A stretch of DNA of 64,000 bases from Solirubrobacter sp963848475 (GTDB lineage Bacteria > Actinomycetota > Thermoleophilia > Solirubrobacterales > Solirubrobacteraceae): positions 620,001-684,000 of the forward strand of contig CAWKDW010000014.1 in NCBI GenBank assembly GCA_963848475.1, read 5' to 3'. Positions 55,429-64,000 of the stretch are shown here, piece by piece. A model generated the notes under the pieces. That model searched no databases and had not been told where the DNA came from. It saw only the letters and a program-made list of their open reading frames with translations. The stretch's first letter is position 1. Each line of letters starts with the position of its first letter. Both the position numbers and the translations under genes were made by a program.

Positions 55429-56403
55429 CGCCCGATCAGCGAGAGCGCGAACAGGTCGTCGGGATCGGTCAGGAACTCGTGCAGCCGCAGCCCGGCCGCG
55501 CGCAGGTCGGCCTCCAGCCGCTGCCGCGTGAACTTCGCGCTGATCTCCGTGCGCAGCTCCTCGCGGTTGGCGAAGTGCACGGTCAGACCGAGCTTGCGCA
55601 CCTCGACGGTCTGCGGCCCGAGCGCGCGCAGGCGCATCTCGATCCACTCCTGCTCGCGGTCGAAGAACGCCACGTGCTCGAAGGCCTCGAGGTCGAAGTC
55701 GGCGTCCAGTTCGCGGTTGACGACCGCCAGGATGTTGCGGTTGAACGCCGCGGTGACGCCGGCCGAGTCGTTGTAGGCGGCCTCGAGGACGGCGGGCGCC
55801 TTGACCAGGTCGGTGCCGAGCAACAGCCGGTCCTGCGGGCGCAGTGCCTGGCCGAGCGAGCGCAGGAAGCGTCGCCGGGTGCCGGGCGGGAAGTTGCCGA
55901 TCGTGCCGCCGAGGAAGACGATCACGCGCGGCCCCTCGGCCTCGGGCAGCGCGTCCAGATGGCGCTCGAAGTCCCCGACCACGCCGAAGACGCGGATCCC
56001 CGGGTAGCGCTCGACGAGCATCTTCGCGCTCTCGGTCAGCACGACCTCGGAGACGTCGAACGGGACGTAGCGGTCCAGCGTCTCCGCGTCGCGCATCGCG
56101 TCCAGCAGCAGCAGCGTCTTGGTCGGCACGCCGCTGCCCAGCTCGACCAGCTCCGCCGCCTGGGACTCCTCGACCAGCGCGGCCGCATTGGCGGTCGAGG
56201 ATCGCGCGCTCGGTGCGGGTCGGGTAGTACTCGGGCAGGTGGCAGATCGCCTCGAACAGGCGCGACCCCTCGGTGTCGTAGAAGTGCTTCGGCGGGATCT
56301 CCTTGAATGGCCGGGTCAACCCGTCCATCACGTCGAAGGCCAGCGTCCGCTCGTCGGCGCCCAGGCGCGAGACGATCTCGATGTCACCCAACGCGGTCTT
56401 CAT
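55425..56403 (-). CDS. egtD: L-histidine N-alpha-methyltransferase EgtD (single frameshift)
   Basis: ATG 56403 overlaps the egtB stop (ATGA). The N-terminus (GLTRPFKEIPPKHFYDTEGS, FEAICHLPEYYPTRTERAIL) is EgtD-typical. One extra base near 56190 moves the frame, after which ALVEESQAAELVELGSGVPTK, TLLLLDAM, VFLGGTIGNFPPGTRRRFL and LGTDLVK continue to 55425. With the base removed it is about 325 aa, normal for EgtD, which trimethylates histidine with SAM to hercynine, the first step of ergothioneine synthesis. The rest of the gene is undamaged, so an assembly indel is likely. Confidence 0.88.
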
Positions 56404-57473
56404 CGCGCGATCCTGACTCCGGCAAAGAGCTGCCGGCGTTCGGGGAGGTCCCAGTTCCGGAACTGCGGGGAGGCGACGCGCGGGTGCGTCGCGTGCGAAC
56501 CGCCGCGCAGCACCCGGTAGCCATCGCCGAAGAACACTTCTGAATACTCCCGATACGGGCGTGCGACGAAACCGGGGTAGCCCGTGAACGGGCTCGCGGT
56601 CCATTCCCAGACCTCGCCGGTCCCCTCCAGCTGGCCCCAGGTCGAGGCCTTCTCCCACTCGACCTCCGTCGGCAGGCGCGCCTCGTGGGCGCGAGCGAAG
56701 GCGTCGGCCTCGAACCAGGAAACGTGGACGACGGGCGCGTCCGGCTCCCCGGCCTCGGCGCCGGCATGGTGGGTGATGTCGTACTCCTCTTTCCACGCCC
56801 AGCCCTCGTCGGACCACCACTCGCGGCGTCGATATCCGCCGCCCTCGGTGAACGACAGCCAGGTCGCGTTGGTGACCGGGGTGCGGCCGATCGTGAAGCG
56901 CGCCGTGGCCTCGCGGTGGCGCGGGCGCTCGTTGTCGTAGGCGAAGCCCTCGGGGCCGCTGCCGATCGCAAAGGGCCCTTCGGCCACCTCGACCAGCTCG
57001 AGTCCGCTGCCGTCCACGCGCTTCGGTCCACCGAAGCCGGGTGGCGTTACACCGCCGATGCGCATCGCCTGCAGCATCGTCTCGGTGTGCTGGAGCTCAT
57101 GCCGGATCACGAGCTCGTGCAGTTCGCCATCGGTCACCGTCACGTCGAGCGAACGTTGGCGCACTGCCGCCATGTACTCGCGCAATTCGGTGCCGCGCAG
57201 GAACTCGAGATCGCCGCGAACCTGCCGCGGGGTCTCGAACGCGTCATAGAGCGCCGCGAGGTCCTCGCGCAGCAGCTCGCGCCCCGCCAGCCTGTGGTTG
57301 AGCCACAGGTCCTCGTAGGCCGCGATATGGCCGAGGTCCCAGTCCAGCGGGCTCATGATCGGCGACAGCACCTTGGTCATGCGCTCGGCATCGAGGTGGG
57401 CGACGAGCCGAAAGGTCCGCTCACGCACTTCGTCCATCACGCCGTGCAGCTCAGCCACCACTGGTTCGAACAT
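56400..57473 (-). CDS. egtB: Hercynine sulfoxide synthase EgtB-like protein
   Basis: 357 aa from ATG 57473. An N-terminal DinB-like helical domain carries the iron ligands His49 (LGHIAAYE), His125 and His129 (HELQHTE). A formylglycine-generating-enzyme-like domain follows (GGVTPPGFGG, RTPVTNATWLSF, RLPTEVEWEKAS, VLRGGSHATHP, RNWDLPERRQLFAGVR). EgtB joins hercynine to gamma-Glu-Cys or cysteine with oxygen. It is coupled to egtD by a 4-base overlap. egtA, egtC and egtE are not in the window, so a cysteine-using or dispersed pathway is possible. Confidence 0.93.
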   Translation of the reverse strand: MFEPVVAELHGVMDEVRERTFRLVAHLDAERMTKVLSPIMSPLDWDLGHIAAYEDLWLNHRLAGRELLREDLAALYDAFETPRQVRGDLEFLRGTELREYMAAVRQRSLDVTVTDGELHELVIRHELQHTETMLQAMRIGGVTPPGFGGPKRVDGSGLELVEVAEGPFAIGSGPEGFAYDNERPRHREATARFTIGRTPVTNATWLSFTEGGGYRRREWWSDEGWAWKEEYDITHHAGAEAGEPDAPVVHVSWFEADAFARAHEARLPTEVEWEKASTWGQLEGTGEVWEWTASPFTGYPGFVARPYREYSEVFFGDGYRVLRGGSHATHPRVASPQFRNWDLPERRQLFAGVRIAR

Positions 57474-57551
57474 ACACTCCTCGTCTCATAGGCCTCCGAG
57501 ACGTTACGGGCGATTGCGGCCGGGAACTGGCCTCAACGAGGTCGCTACCCG

Positions 57552-58526
57552 TCAGATGAGGCGGCCGAACCAGCGCAGCGACAATGAGCCCGCGGCGATC
57601 AGAAGCATGATCGCGCCGCCCGCGAACACGGCGGTGATCTCGCGCTTCTCGCTACGTGACGAGAGCCGCGTGCCGAGGTTCGCGTAGATCTCCTTGACCT
57701 TGCTGGTCTCGGTGGCCGAGTAGGACTTGCCGCCTGAGAGGCGGGCGATCTCCTTGAGCGTCTCGGTGTCCGGCGGGACCTGGATCTTCTGCAGGAAGCC
57801 GAAGGAATCACGCAGCTCGACCTCTCCTCCGGGCGTGCCGAGCGCGATGGCGTAGATCGGGACGTGGGCCTGCCCGGCCTCGCGCGCGATCTCGAGCGGG
57901 TCACGCGTGCCCGACGTGTTCTTGCCGTCGGAGAGCAGCACGATCACCGAGGGCAGGCGGCGGACGCCGCTGCCGTCGGCATTGGGGACGGGCGTCCGGG
58001 CGGCGAACAGCCCGCGCTCGAGCCCGTCGCCCATCGCGGTCCCGCCCTCGGCCACGAGCTGGTCCAGCCCGCCCTTGATCTGGGCGCGATCGGTGGTCGG
58101 CGCGACGCGCTGCTCGGCGAAGTCCGAGAACGTGATCAGGCCGAGCCGGAACGTCGGCGGCACCTTCTCGGTGAGCGTCTTGGCCGCGGCCACGGCGGCG
58201 CTCAGCCGATCGGGCTGGACGTCGGTGGCGTTCATCGAGCCTGAGATGTCGGTGACCATCACGATGTTGGCGGCGCGCTGGGGCGCGGCGACCGTGCGCT
58301 GCGGCCGCGCGATCGCGACGATCAGCGCGGTCAGCGCGAGCAGGAGCAGCAGCGGCGGCAGGTGTCGCCGCCAGCCAGGGCGCGCGGTCGTCAGGCCGGG
58401 GACGAGCGCGGGGTTCGACCACGCCGCGGACTCGCGCTGCCGGCGACGCTGGAGCGAGCCATAGGCCAGCACCGCGAGCGGCAGGAGGATGAGGCCGATC
58501 AGCAGAGCGGGCTCGGCGAAGCTCAT
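57552..58526 (-). CDS. VWA-domain membrane protein (BatA-like), distal copy
   Basis: 324 aa from ATG 58526, overlapping the DUF58 stop by 4 bases. Two N-terminal TM helices (PALLIGLILLPLAVLAYGSL and LPPLLLLLALTALIVAIARP), a von Willebrand A domain with MIDAS DISGSMNATD and SDGKNTSGT, and a C-terminal TM helix (AVFAGGAIMLLIAAGSLSL). It is the last gene of the MoxR operon and a clear paralogue of the VWA protein encoded three positions upstream. Such proteins form membrane-associated metal-dependent assemblies that work with the MoxR ATPase. Confidence 0.9.
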   Translation of the reverse strand: MSFAEPALLIGLILLPLAVLAYGSLQRRRQRESAAWSNPALVPGLTTARPGWRRHLPPLLLLLALTALIVAIARPQRTVAAPQRAANIVMVTDISGSMNATDVQPDRLSAAVAAAKTLTEKVPPTFRLGLITFSDFAEQRVAPTTDRAQIKGGLDQLVAEGGTAMGDGLERGLFAARTPVPNADGSGVRRLPSVIVLLSDGKNTSGTRDPLEIAREAGQAHVPIYAIALGTPGGEVELRDSFGFLQKIQVPPDTETLKEIARLSGGKSYSATETSKVKEIYANLGTRLSSRSEKREITAVFAGGAIMLLIAAGSLSLRWFGRLI

Positions 58527-59521
58527 GACTGTGCGGCTCGCATCCGGTTGCGGACCGCGGCGCGCGCCGGGGCGCCCGCCCGCATCGCGGCCTCGCCGCG
58601 GCGCAGATGGCCGGCGAAGACGCGCAGCCAGTCACCCGCGGTCGAGAGCTCGACATGGTCGGCGCCGACACGGCGCAGCGCCTGCCGGACCTCGGCGCGC
58701 TCCCCGGCGGCGGCCTCGGCGAAGCGCTCGCGCACGCGCCGCTTGCGCGTGTCGACGTGCAGCTGACGGCCGGTCTCGGGATCGATCAGCCACAGCTCGC
58801 CGGCCGGGACCAGCTCCTGCTCGCGCGGGTCGACGATCTCGACCGCCATCACGCCGTGGCGCGCGCGCAGGGCCTGCATCGGCCCCTCCCAATCGCGCTC
58901 GCCGCGGAAGTCGGAGATGATCACCACGAGCCCGCGCTGACGCCCCAGCGCCGCGGTCGTGGCCAGCGCGGTGCCCAGCGAGGTGGCGCCCACGCCGTCG
59001 CCCTCACCTTCGCGGCGCAACTCGGCGAGCAGCCCGAGCAGGCCGAGGCGACCCTGACGCGGGCGCAGGACGCGCGGCTCGCCGCCGCCGAACGCGAGCA
59101 CGCCGAGCCGGTTGCCGCGCCGCGTCGAGACGTGCCCGACGGCGAGCGCGACGCCCTCGGCGACATCCACCTTGCGCCGGTCAGCCGTGCCGAAGGTCAT
59201 CGAGGCCGAGACGTCGAGCACCAGCCACGTCGTCAGCGCCCGCTCACCGACGTGCACGCGCACGTGCGGCTCCTGCAGCCGGGCGGTCGCCATCCAGTCG
59301 ATGTGGCGCACGTCGTCGCCGGGGTGGTACGGCCGGATCATCGCCAGCTCGGTGCCGGAGCCGGTCTGCGGCGTCAGGTGCTCGCCGGGGACGAGGCTCT
59401 CGATCCGCTTCATCACGGCGAGGTCCAGCGAGCGCAGGACCTGCGGCGGGACGGGACCGGGGCCAGGCTTGTCGGGCGAGCGCTCCGGCGACGGCGGGAC
59501 GATCCGGGGGCGCCCGCTCAT
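58523..59521 (-). CDS. DUF58 domain protein
   Basis: 332 aa from ATG 59521. The DUF58 signature is clear: YHPGDDVRHIDWMATARLQE, PHVRVHVGERALTTWLVLDV and SASMTFGTADRRK, followed by a VWA-like remainder (GLVVIISDFRGERDWEG). A proline-rich N-terminus and an Ala/Arg-rich tail flank it. It is soluble and is thought to act with the MoxR AAA+ ATPase in chaperone-like or envelope-stress roles. It is coupled by 4-base overlaps both upstream (to a 23-codon mini-ORF) and downstream (to the distal VWA gene). Confidence 0.9.
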   Translation of the reverse strand: MSGRPRIVPPSPERSPDKPGPGPVPPQVLRSLDLAVMKRIESLVPGEHLTPQTGSGTELAMIRPYHPGDDVRHIDWMATARLQEPHVRVHVGERALTTWLVLDVSASMTFGTADRRKVDVAEGVALAVGHVSTRRGNRLGVLAFGGGEPRVLRPRQGRLGLLGLLAELRREGEGDGVGATSLGTALATTAALGRQRGLVVIISDFRGERDWEGPMQALRARHGVMAVEIVDPREQELVPAGELWLIDPETGRQLHVDTRKRRVRERFAEAAAGERAEVRQALRRVGADHVELSTAGDWLRVFAGHLRRGEAAMRAGAPARAAVRNRMRAAQS

Positions 59522-59589
59522 GGCGCCGCCTCGAGGGTCCCTGAAACCTGCGCTTGACGCCGCGCGATCCGCTGGCCGGGGTCACTCAT
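59518..59589 (-). CDS. 23-codon mini-ORF coupled on both sides
   Basis: ATG 59589 overlaps the VWA stop (ATGA, 59586-59589), and its own TGA (59520-59518) overlaps the DUF58 start as ATGA. The encoded peptide is MSDPGQRIARRQAQVSGTLE plus AAP. It is a perfect translational bridge between two operon genes; the peptide may have no function of its own. Confidence 0.5.
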   Translation of the reverse strand: MSDPGQRIARRQAQVSGTLEAAP

Positions 59590-60551
59590 GGGAGCCTCCC
59601 CATGCGCGCGAGCCCGAAGCCCGCGCCGGCCAGCAGCAGCACCAGCGCGCCGCCGGCGAACGCCGACGTCACCTGCTGCTTCTCCTTGATCTTGGTCAGC
59701 CTCGTGCCGAGGTTGCGGTAGACGGCCGCCAGCTGGGTCGCGTCGGCGGTGGCGAAGAACTGGCCGCCGGTGTCGCGCGCGATGTCCTGCAGCGTCAGCA
59801 GGTCCGGCGGGACGGGCTCGGTGTTGGTCGCGCCCGTGTTCGGGTCGGTGTGCGTCAGCGTGCCGTCCTGGCTGCCGAGCGCCACGGTGTAGACGGGGAT
59901 CTTGTACTTCTTGGTCTGCTGGACGATGTCGATCGGGTCCGCGCCGCGCGTGCTCGAGCCGTCGCCGAGCAGCACGACCGCGGCCGGCAGTCGGCGCTCG
60001 CCACCGAGCCCGTCCGGGATCGGCACCCGCGCCGAGCTGATCGCGAGCTTCAGCGCGTCACCCATCGCGGTCGCCCCGGCGACCTGGAGTGAGTCGATCG
60101 TCGTCTTCACGCGCGCGTGGTCCGTGGTCGGCTCCGTCAGCTGCTGGGCGCTTGAGCCGAAGCCGATGACGCCGATCCGGAACTCGTCCGGCACCGCGTC
60201 CGTGAACGCGCGACCCGCGTTCTGCGCCGCGGCCAGCCGCGAGGGCTGCACGTCGGTGGCGAGCATCGAGCCCGACGTGTCGAAGACCAGCATCACCGTC
60301 GCCTCACGGCGCTCGGCGGCCACCGTGCGCTGCGGGCGCGCGAGCGCGACGAGGAGCGCGGTGAGCGCGAGCAGTCCCAGCACCGCCGGGATGTGCCGCG
60401 ACCACGAGCGCCCGCTGACCGTGGCCAGCAGGGCGACGTTCGTGTAACGGACGGCGAACTTGCGCGCCCGCCGCTGCGAGAGGACGTACGCCACCGCCGC
60501 CAGAGGCACCAGCACCAGCAGGCCGAGGAGGAGCGGTGCTTGAAAACTCAC
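59586..60551 (-). CDS. VWA-domain membrane protein (BatA-like), proximal copy
   Basis: 321 aa from GTG 60551. Same layout as the distal copy: TM helices LLLGLLVLVPLAAVAYVLSQ and IPAVLGLLALTALLVALARP, MIDAS DTSGSMLATD, LGDGSSTRGADP and a C-terminal TM helix (SAFAGGALVLLLAGAGFGLA). It lies between the MoxR gene and DUF58. The order MoxR-VWA-DUF58-VWA, with paralogous VWA genes on both sides of DUF58, differs from the common MoxR-DUF58-BatA order and suggests a heteromeric VWA pair. Confidence 0.9.
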   Translation of the reverse strand: MSFQAPLLLGLLVLVPLAAVAYVLSQRRARKFAVRYTNVALLATVSGRSWSRHIPAVLGLLALTALLVALARPQRTVAAERREATVMLVFDTSGSMLATDVQPSRLAAAQNAGRAFTDAVPDEFRIGVIGFGSSAQQLTEPTTDHARVKTTIDSLQVAGATAMGDALKLAISSARVPIPDGLGGERRLPAAVVLLGDGSSTRGADPIDIVQQTKKYKIPVYTVALGSQDGTLTHTDPNTGATNTEPVPPDLLTLQDIARDTGGQFFATADATQLAAVYRNLGTRLTKIKEKQQVTSAFAGGALVLLLAGAGFGLARMGRLP

Positions 60552-60618
60552 GGGCGACCACTGCCACTCTCTGCGAAGGCCCTATTGCCGGTCGCTATCA
60601 GCATCGCTTCGCAGATGC

Positions 60619-61647
<1,029 letters not shown>

Positions 61648-61679
61648 GTGATGTCTCCTGGGGTCATGGTGAGGAAGGC

Positions 61680-62759
61680 TCAGCCGCCCGCCGGGGTGTC
61701 CGGGCGGGTTCCGAGGTCCACGGTCAGGGTACGCCGGTTGCCGCCGCGCACGACCGTGATCCTGGCCTTTTCTCCCGGCTTGCGTGCGGCCACGGCCGCC
61801 GAGACGTCCTCGGAGGACCTGACCGCGCGGCCGTCGATGTCGGTGATCTTGTCGCCCTGCTGCAGGCCACCCCGCTGCGCCGGGCCGTCGGGGACGACCT
61901 GGCCGATGACGGCGCCCGAGAGGTCCTGGGTGTCGCCGTTGGAGACGCCGAGATAGGCGCGGACGACCTTGCCGCCGCTCTGGATCTGCGGCACGACGAA
62001 CTGGATCGTCGCGACCGGCACGGCGAACCCGACGCCGGAGTTGGAGCCGCTGCCGGACTTGATCTGCGAGTTGACGCCGATCACGCGGCCGTTGCCGTCG
62101 AGCAGCGGGCCGCCGGAGTTGCCCGGGTTGATCGCGGCGTCGGTCTGGACGGCGTTGGCGATCGGGTAGCCGTTGGGCGCCTCGATCGTGCGCCCGAGCG
62201 AGGACACGATGCCGGTCGTCACGGTGCCCTCCAGCCCGAACGGCGAGCCGATGGCGATCGCCTGATCGCCCGGCTCGAGCGCGTTGGAGTCGCCGAGCTC
62301 GAGCGGCTGCAGCCCGCCCTTGACCGCATTCGGGTCGACCTTCAGGACCGCGAGGTCAGACGAGGGGTCCTTGCCGACGAGCTGCGCCGGGATCGGCTTG
62401 GTGTCGACGCCGATGCGGACGCTGAACTGGGTTCCCTCCTCGACCACGTGGTCGTTGGTGACGATGTGGCCTTCCTTGTCGTAGACGAAGCCGGAGCCGG
62501 TGGCGCCTGAGTTGACCGTGCCGGCCTGGACGAACACGACGCCCCGCGACACCCGCTTATAGATGTCGCTGATGGACTCGGTACCGGCTGGTTGCGTCCG
62601 GTTGCGCTCCCCGCGGCCCGTCGAATTTGCGGGCGGAGAGGGCGGCGCGGCCTGGGTTATCGCCGCTGGATCGTCGTCGATGACCCCCGCGACCGCGAGA
62701 ATGCCGACTACGAGTGCGAGCGAGACGGCGCCGCCGAAGAACATCACGAGTGAGCGCAT
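61680..62759 (-). CDS. Membrane-anchored HtrA/DegP-like serine protease with PDZ domain
   Basis: 359 aa from ATG 62759. One N-terminal TM anchor (MFFGGAVSLALVVGILAVAG), a Pro/Thr-rich stalk, then a trypsin-like domain with His104 (TNDHVV), Asp135 (SSDLAVLK) and Ser215 (GNSGGPLL), and a C-terminal PDZ domain (AYLGVSNGD... GGLQQGDKITDIDG). The catalytic triad is complete. It degrades misfolded envelope proteins. It is divergent from an OmpR-type two-component system, the same grouping as MprAB/PepD in mycobacteria, which suggests envelope-stress regulation. Confidence 0.93.
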   Translation of the reverse strand: MRSLVMFFGGAVSLALVVGILAVAGVIDDDPAAITQAAPPSPPANSTGRGERNRTQPAGTESISDIYKRVSRGVVFVQAGTVNSGATGSGFVYDKEGHIVTNDHVVEEGTQFSVRIGVDTKPIPAQLVGKDPSSDLAVLKVDPNAVKGGLQPLELGDSNALEPGDQAIAIGSPFGLEGTVTTGIVSSLGRTIEAPNGYPIANAVQTDAAINPGNSGGPLLDGNGRVIGVNSQIKSGSGSNSGVGFAVPVATIQFVVPQIQSGGKVVRAYLGVSNGDTQDLSGAVIGQVVPDGPAQRGGLQQGDKITDIDGRAVRSSEDVSAAVAARKPGEKARITVVRGGNRRTLTVDLGTRPDTPAGG

Positions 62760-62877
62760 AGCCCGCCCATGAGAGCGCGGTTGGTTGAACTCATCCTGAA
62801 GCGATTCTTACGGGATGCTAAAGACGGCTGGTTCTTCTATGACTCTTACTTCCCCCTCTGATCCTGGATTGACCTGA
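62760..62877. promoter_or_regulatory. Divergent promoter region between htrA-like gene and response regulator
   Basis: 118 bases, more AT-rich than the surroundings. TTGAAC (62785-62790) followed after 18 bases by TACGGG is a possible plus-strand promoter, but the -10 is poor. No clear direct-repeat operator is seen. Confidence 0.35.
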
Positions 62878-63558
62878 ATGACGCGTGTTCTGATCGTCGA
62901 CGACGAGCCTGCCGTGCGGGCCGCATTGGACCGCGCGCTGCGTCTCGACGGCTACGAGATCGAACTCGCGGCTGACGGCCGTGAGGCGCTGGACCGCCTC
63001 GCCGACGTGCGTCACGACGCGGTCGTGCTCGACGTCGCGATGCCGGGCATCGACGGGCTCGAGGTCTGCCGCCGCCTGCGTGACGCCGGCGATCGCACGC
63101 CGGTGTTGATGCTGACCGCCCGCGATGCCGTCGACGATCGCGTCGCCGGGCTGGACGCGGGCGCCGACGACTACCTCGTCAAGCCGTTCGCGCTGAAGGA
63201 GCTCAAGGCGCGGCTGCGTGCGCTCCTGCGCCGCGCCGAGACGCCCGAGACGGAGGACGGCCAGGCGCTGCGCTTCGCCGATCTCTCGCTTGATCAGGGC
63301 GCCTGGGAGGCGCGCCGCGGCGCACGCAAGCTCGAGCTCTCGCGCACGGAGTTCCAGCTGCTGGCCCTGTTCCTCGAGCATCCGCGCCAGGTGCTCACAC
63401 GCGCACAGATCTTCGAGCGCGTCTGGGGCTACGACTTCGGCTCGAGCTCGAACTCGCTCGGCGTCTACATGGGCTACCTCCGTCGCAAGACGGAGGGGGG
63501 CGGCGAGCCGCGCCTGCTGCACACCGTGCGCGGTGTCGGCTACGTCTTGAGGGACTGA
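62878..63558 (+). CDS. OmpR-family response regulator
   Basis: 226 aa from ATG 62878. The receiver domain has Asp8-Asp9 (IVDDEP), phosphoacceptor Asp52 (VVLDVAMPG), Thr80 (LMLTARD) and Lys102 (LVKPFALKEL). A winged-helix DNA-binding domain follows (LELSRTEFQLLALFLEHPRQ... YMGYLRRKTEGGGEPRLLHT). MprA-like in length and context. Stop and kinase start overlap as TGATG (63556-63560). Probably regulates itself and the divergent HtrA-like protease. Confidence 0.95.
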   Translation: MTRVLIVDDEPAVRAALDRALRLDGYEIELAADGREALDRLADVRHDAVVLDVAMPGIDGLEVCRRLRDAGDRTPVLMLTARDAVDDRVAGLDAGADDYLVKPFALKELKARLRALLRRAETPETEDGQALRFADLSLDQGAWEARRGARKLELSRTEFQLLALFLEHPRQVLTRAQIFERVWGYDFGSSSNSLGVYMGYLRRKTEGGGEPRLLHTVRGVGYVLRD

Positions 63559-64000
63559 TGCGCTCGCTGCCGCTGCGCCGCCGCATGACCATCGCGGTCG
63601 CCGTCGTGGTGGCGGCGACGGTGGCGCTCGTCGCGCTCGCCGCCTACATCGCGGTCCGGGGAGAGCTGCGCGCGGAGGTCGACCGGGCGCTGCAGGATCA
63701 GCTCGAATTCCGCGGCGGGCCCCCGCCCGGCCGCGGTCGCGGGCCTGGCTTCCGCGCGATGCCGGCCGGACGCGGCGGCCCGACGCCCTACATCCAGCTC
63801 GTCGACTCGAGCGGCACCGCGGTGGCGCTGGGTGGCACGGAGCGCGTCCCGCTGCCGGTTGACGACCGCGTCCGCGACGTCGCCGCGGGCGTCGCGCCGG
63901 AGTTTCTCGCCGACGCTGACGTCAACGGCACCCACGTGCGCGTGCTCACGACGCCGATTTCCGACGGCGCCGCGCAGCTCGGCCGCTCGCTCGAGCCGGC
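63558..64000 (+). CDS. Sensor histidine kinase, N-terminal part (cut by window end)
   Basis: ATG 63558 overlaps the response-regulator stop by one base. The visible 147 residues contain a TM helix (MTIAVAVVVAATVALVALAA) and a periplasmic sensor region with a Gly/Arg/Pro-rich loop (GGPPPGRGRGPGFRAM) and PYIQLVDSSGTAVALGG. HAMP, HisKA and HATPase domains would follow beyond 64000. MprB/BaeS-like by position. Confidence 0.9.
   Translation, partial: MRSLPLRRRMTIAVAVVVAATVALVALAAYIAVRGELRAEVDRALQDQLEFRGGPPPGRGRGPGFRAMPAGRGGPTPYIQLVDSSGTAVALGGTERVPLPVDDRVRDVAAGVAPEFLADADVNGTHVRVLTTPISDGAAQLGRSLEP

Noticed and set aside
55263..56306. 347-codon plus-strand frame opposite egtD
   Set aside because: Shadow frame; the minus strand carries unmistakable EgtD motifs.
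52714..56820. A single open frame spanning helicase, the EgtD N-terminus and part of the egtB region, suggesting a giant fusion protein
   Set aside because: It is created by the extra base in egtD. The helicase has an ATG exactly at the family N-terminus, and the egtB-region part is in the wrong frame for EgtB.
56400..57473. EgtB-like gene as the formylglycine-generating enzyme for the sulfatase
   Set aside because: It has the DinB-like domain and the three histidine iron ligands of EgtB and is coupled to egtD; true generating enzymes lack this domain and use catalytic cysteines.

Overview
The window is very GC-rich, with dense codon-biased genes, GTG starts, several leaderless-looking starts and few U-tract terminators. 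These traits, large LuxR-type ATPase regulators, many secreted hydrolases and an EgtB/EgtD pair suggest a high-GC actinomycete-type soil bacterium, most likely Thermoleophilia/Solirubrobacterales. The taxon is an inference from style and remembered protein families, not from a marker gene.

Layout. 1-9 kb: an incomplete MalT-like LuxR regulator, then a tight run of two alpha/beta hydrolases and a metallo-beta-lactamase-fold protein, an esterase remnant, a second TPR-LuxR regulator, a frameshifted hydrolase and a SAM methyltransferase. 9-27.3 kb: accessory secreted-protein region. It holds a decayed P-domain/Ig-repeat surface protein, a secreted dienelactone-hydrolase-like enzyme, two closely related LuxR-family ATPases (LAL1 intact, LAL2 frameshifted) separated by an IS3 remnant, a deleted and an intact copy of a secreted esterase, a GGDEF/HD-GYP c-di-GMP enzyme, an integrase relic and a secreted metallophosphoesterase. 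The same C-terminal beta-rich module ends three of these otherwise unrelated secreted proteins, and a relic of a third LAL 3' end lies before the first hydrolase. The block therefore looks like repeated duplication of a [LAL regulator + secreted hydrolase] unit.

27.5-47.5 kb: a stand-alone (p)ppGpp synthetase-like protein, a VapBC pair, membrane and TPR proteins, a group II intron with a frameshifted reverse transcriptase, an IS1380 remnant, a tyrosinase, a secreted M28 peptidase, an RTX-repeat remnant, a MOSC protein and an arylsulfatase. A tyrosine-recombinase C-terminal relic sits directly against the 3' end of tRNA-Phe, as at the edge of an old integrated island.

47.5-64 kb: core-like and cleaner. 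It carries tRNA-Phe with a textbook terminator, an MFS exporter and a DUF5317 protein, a tiny membrane-peptide transcription unit, a GGDEF-EAL protein, an M23 peptidase, an MrfA-type helicase divergent from a 131-aa protein, egtD-egtB (ergothioneine), a MoxR/VWA/DUF58/VWA operon containing a coupled 23-codon mini-ORF, and a membrane-anchored HtrA protease divergent from an OmpR-type response regulator and its histidine kinase (cut by the window end).

About thirteen genes are interrupted by single-base shifts, including housekeeping-type ones (egtD, MFS). Some are probably residual assembly indels. Others (internal deletions, truncated transposases) are real decay.
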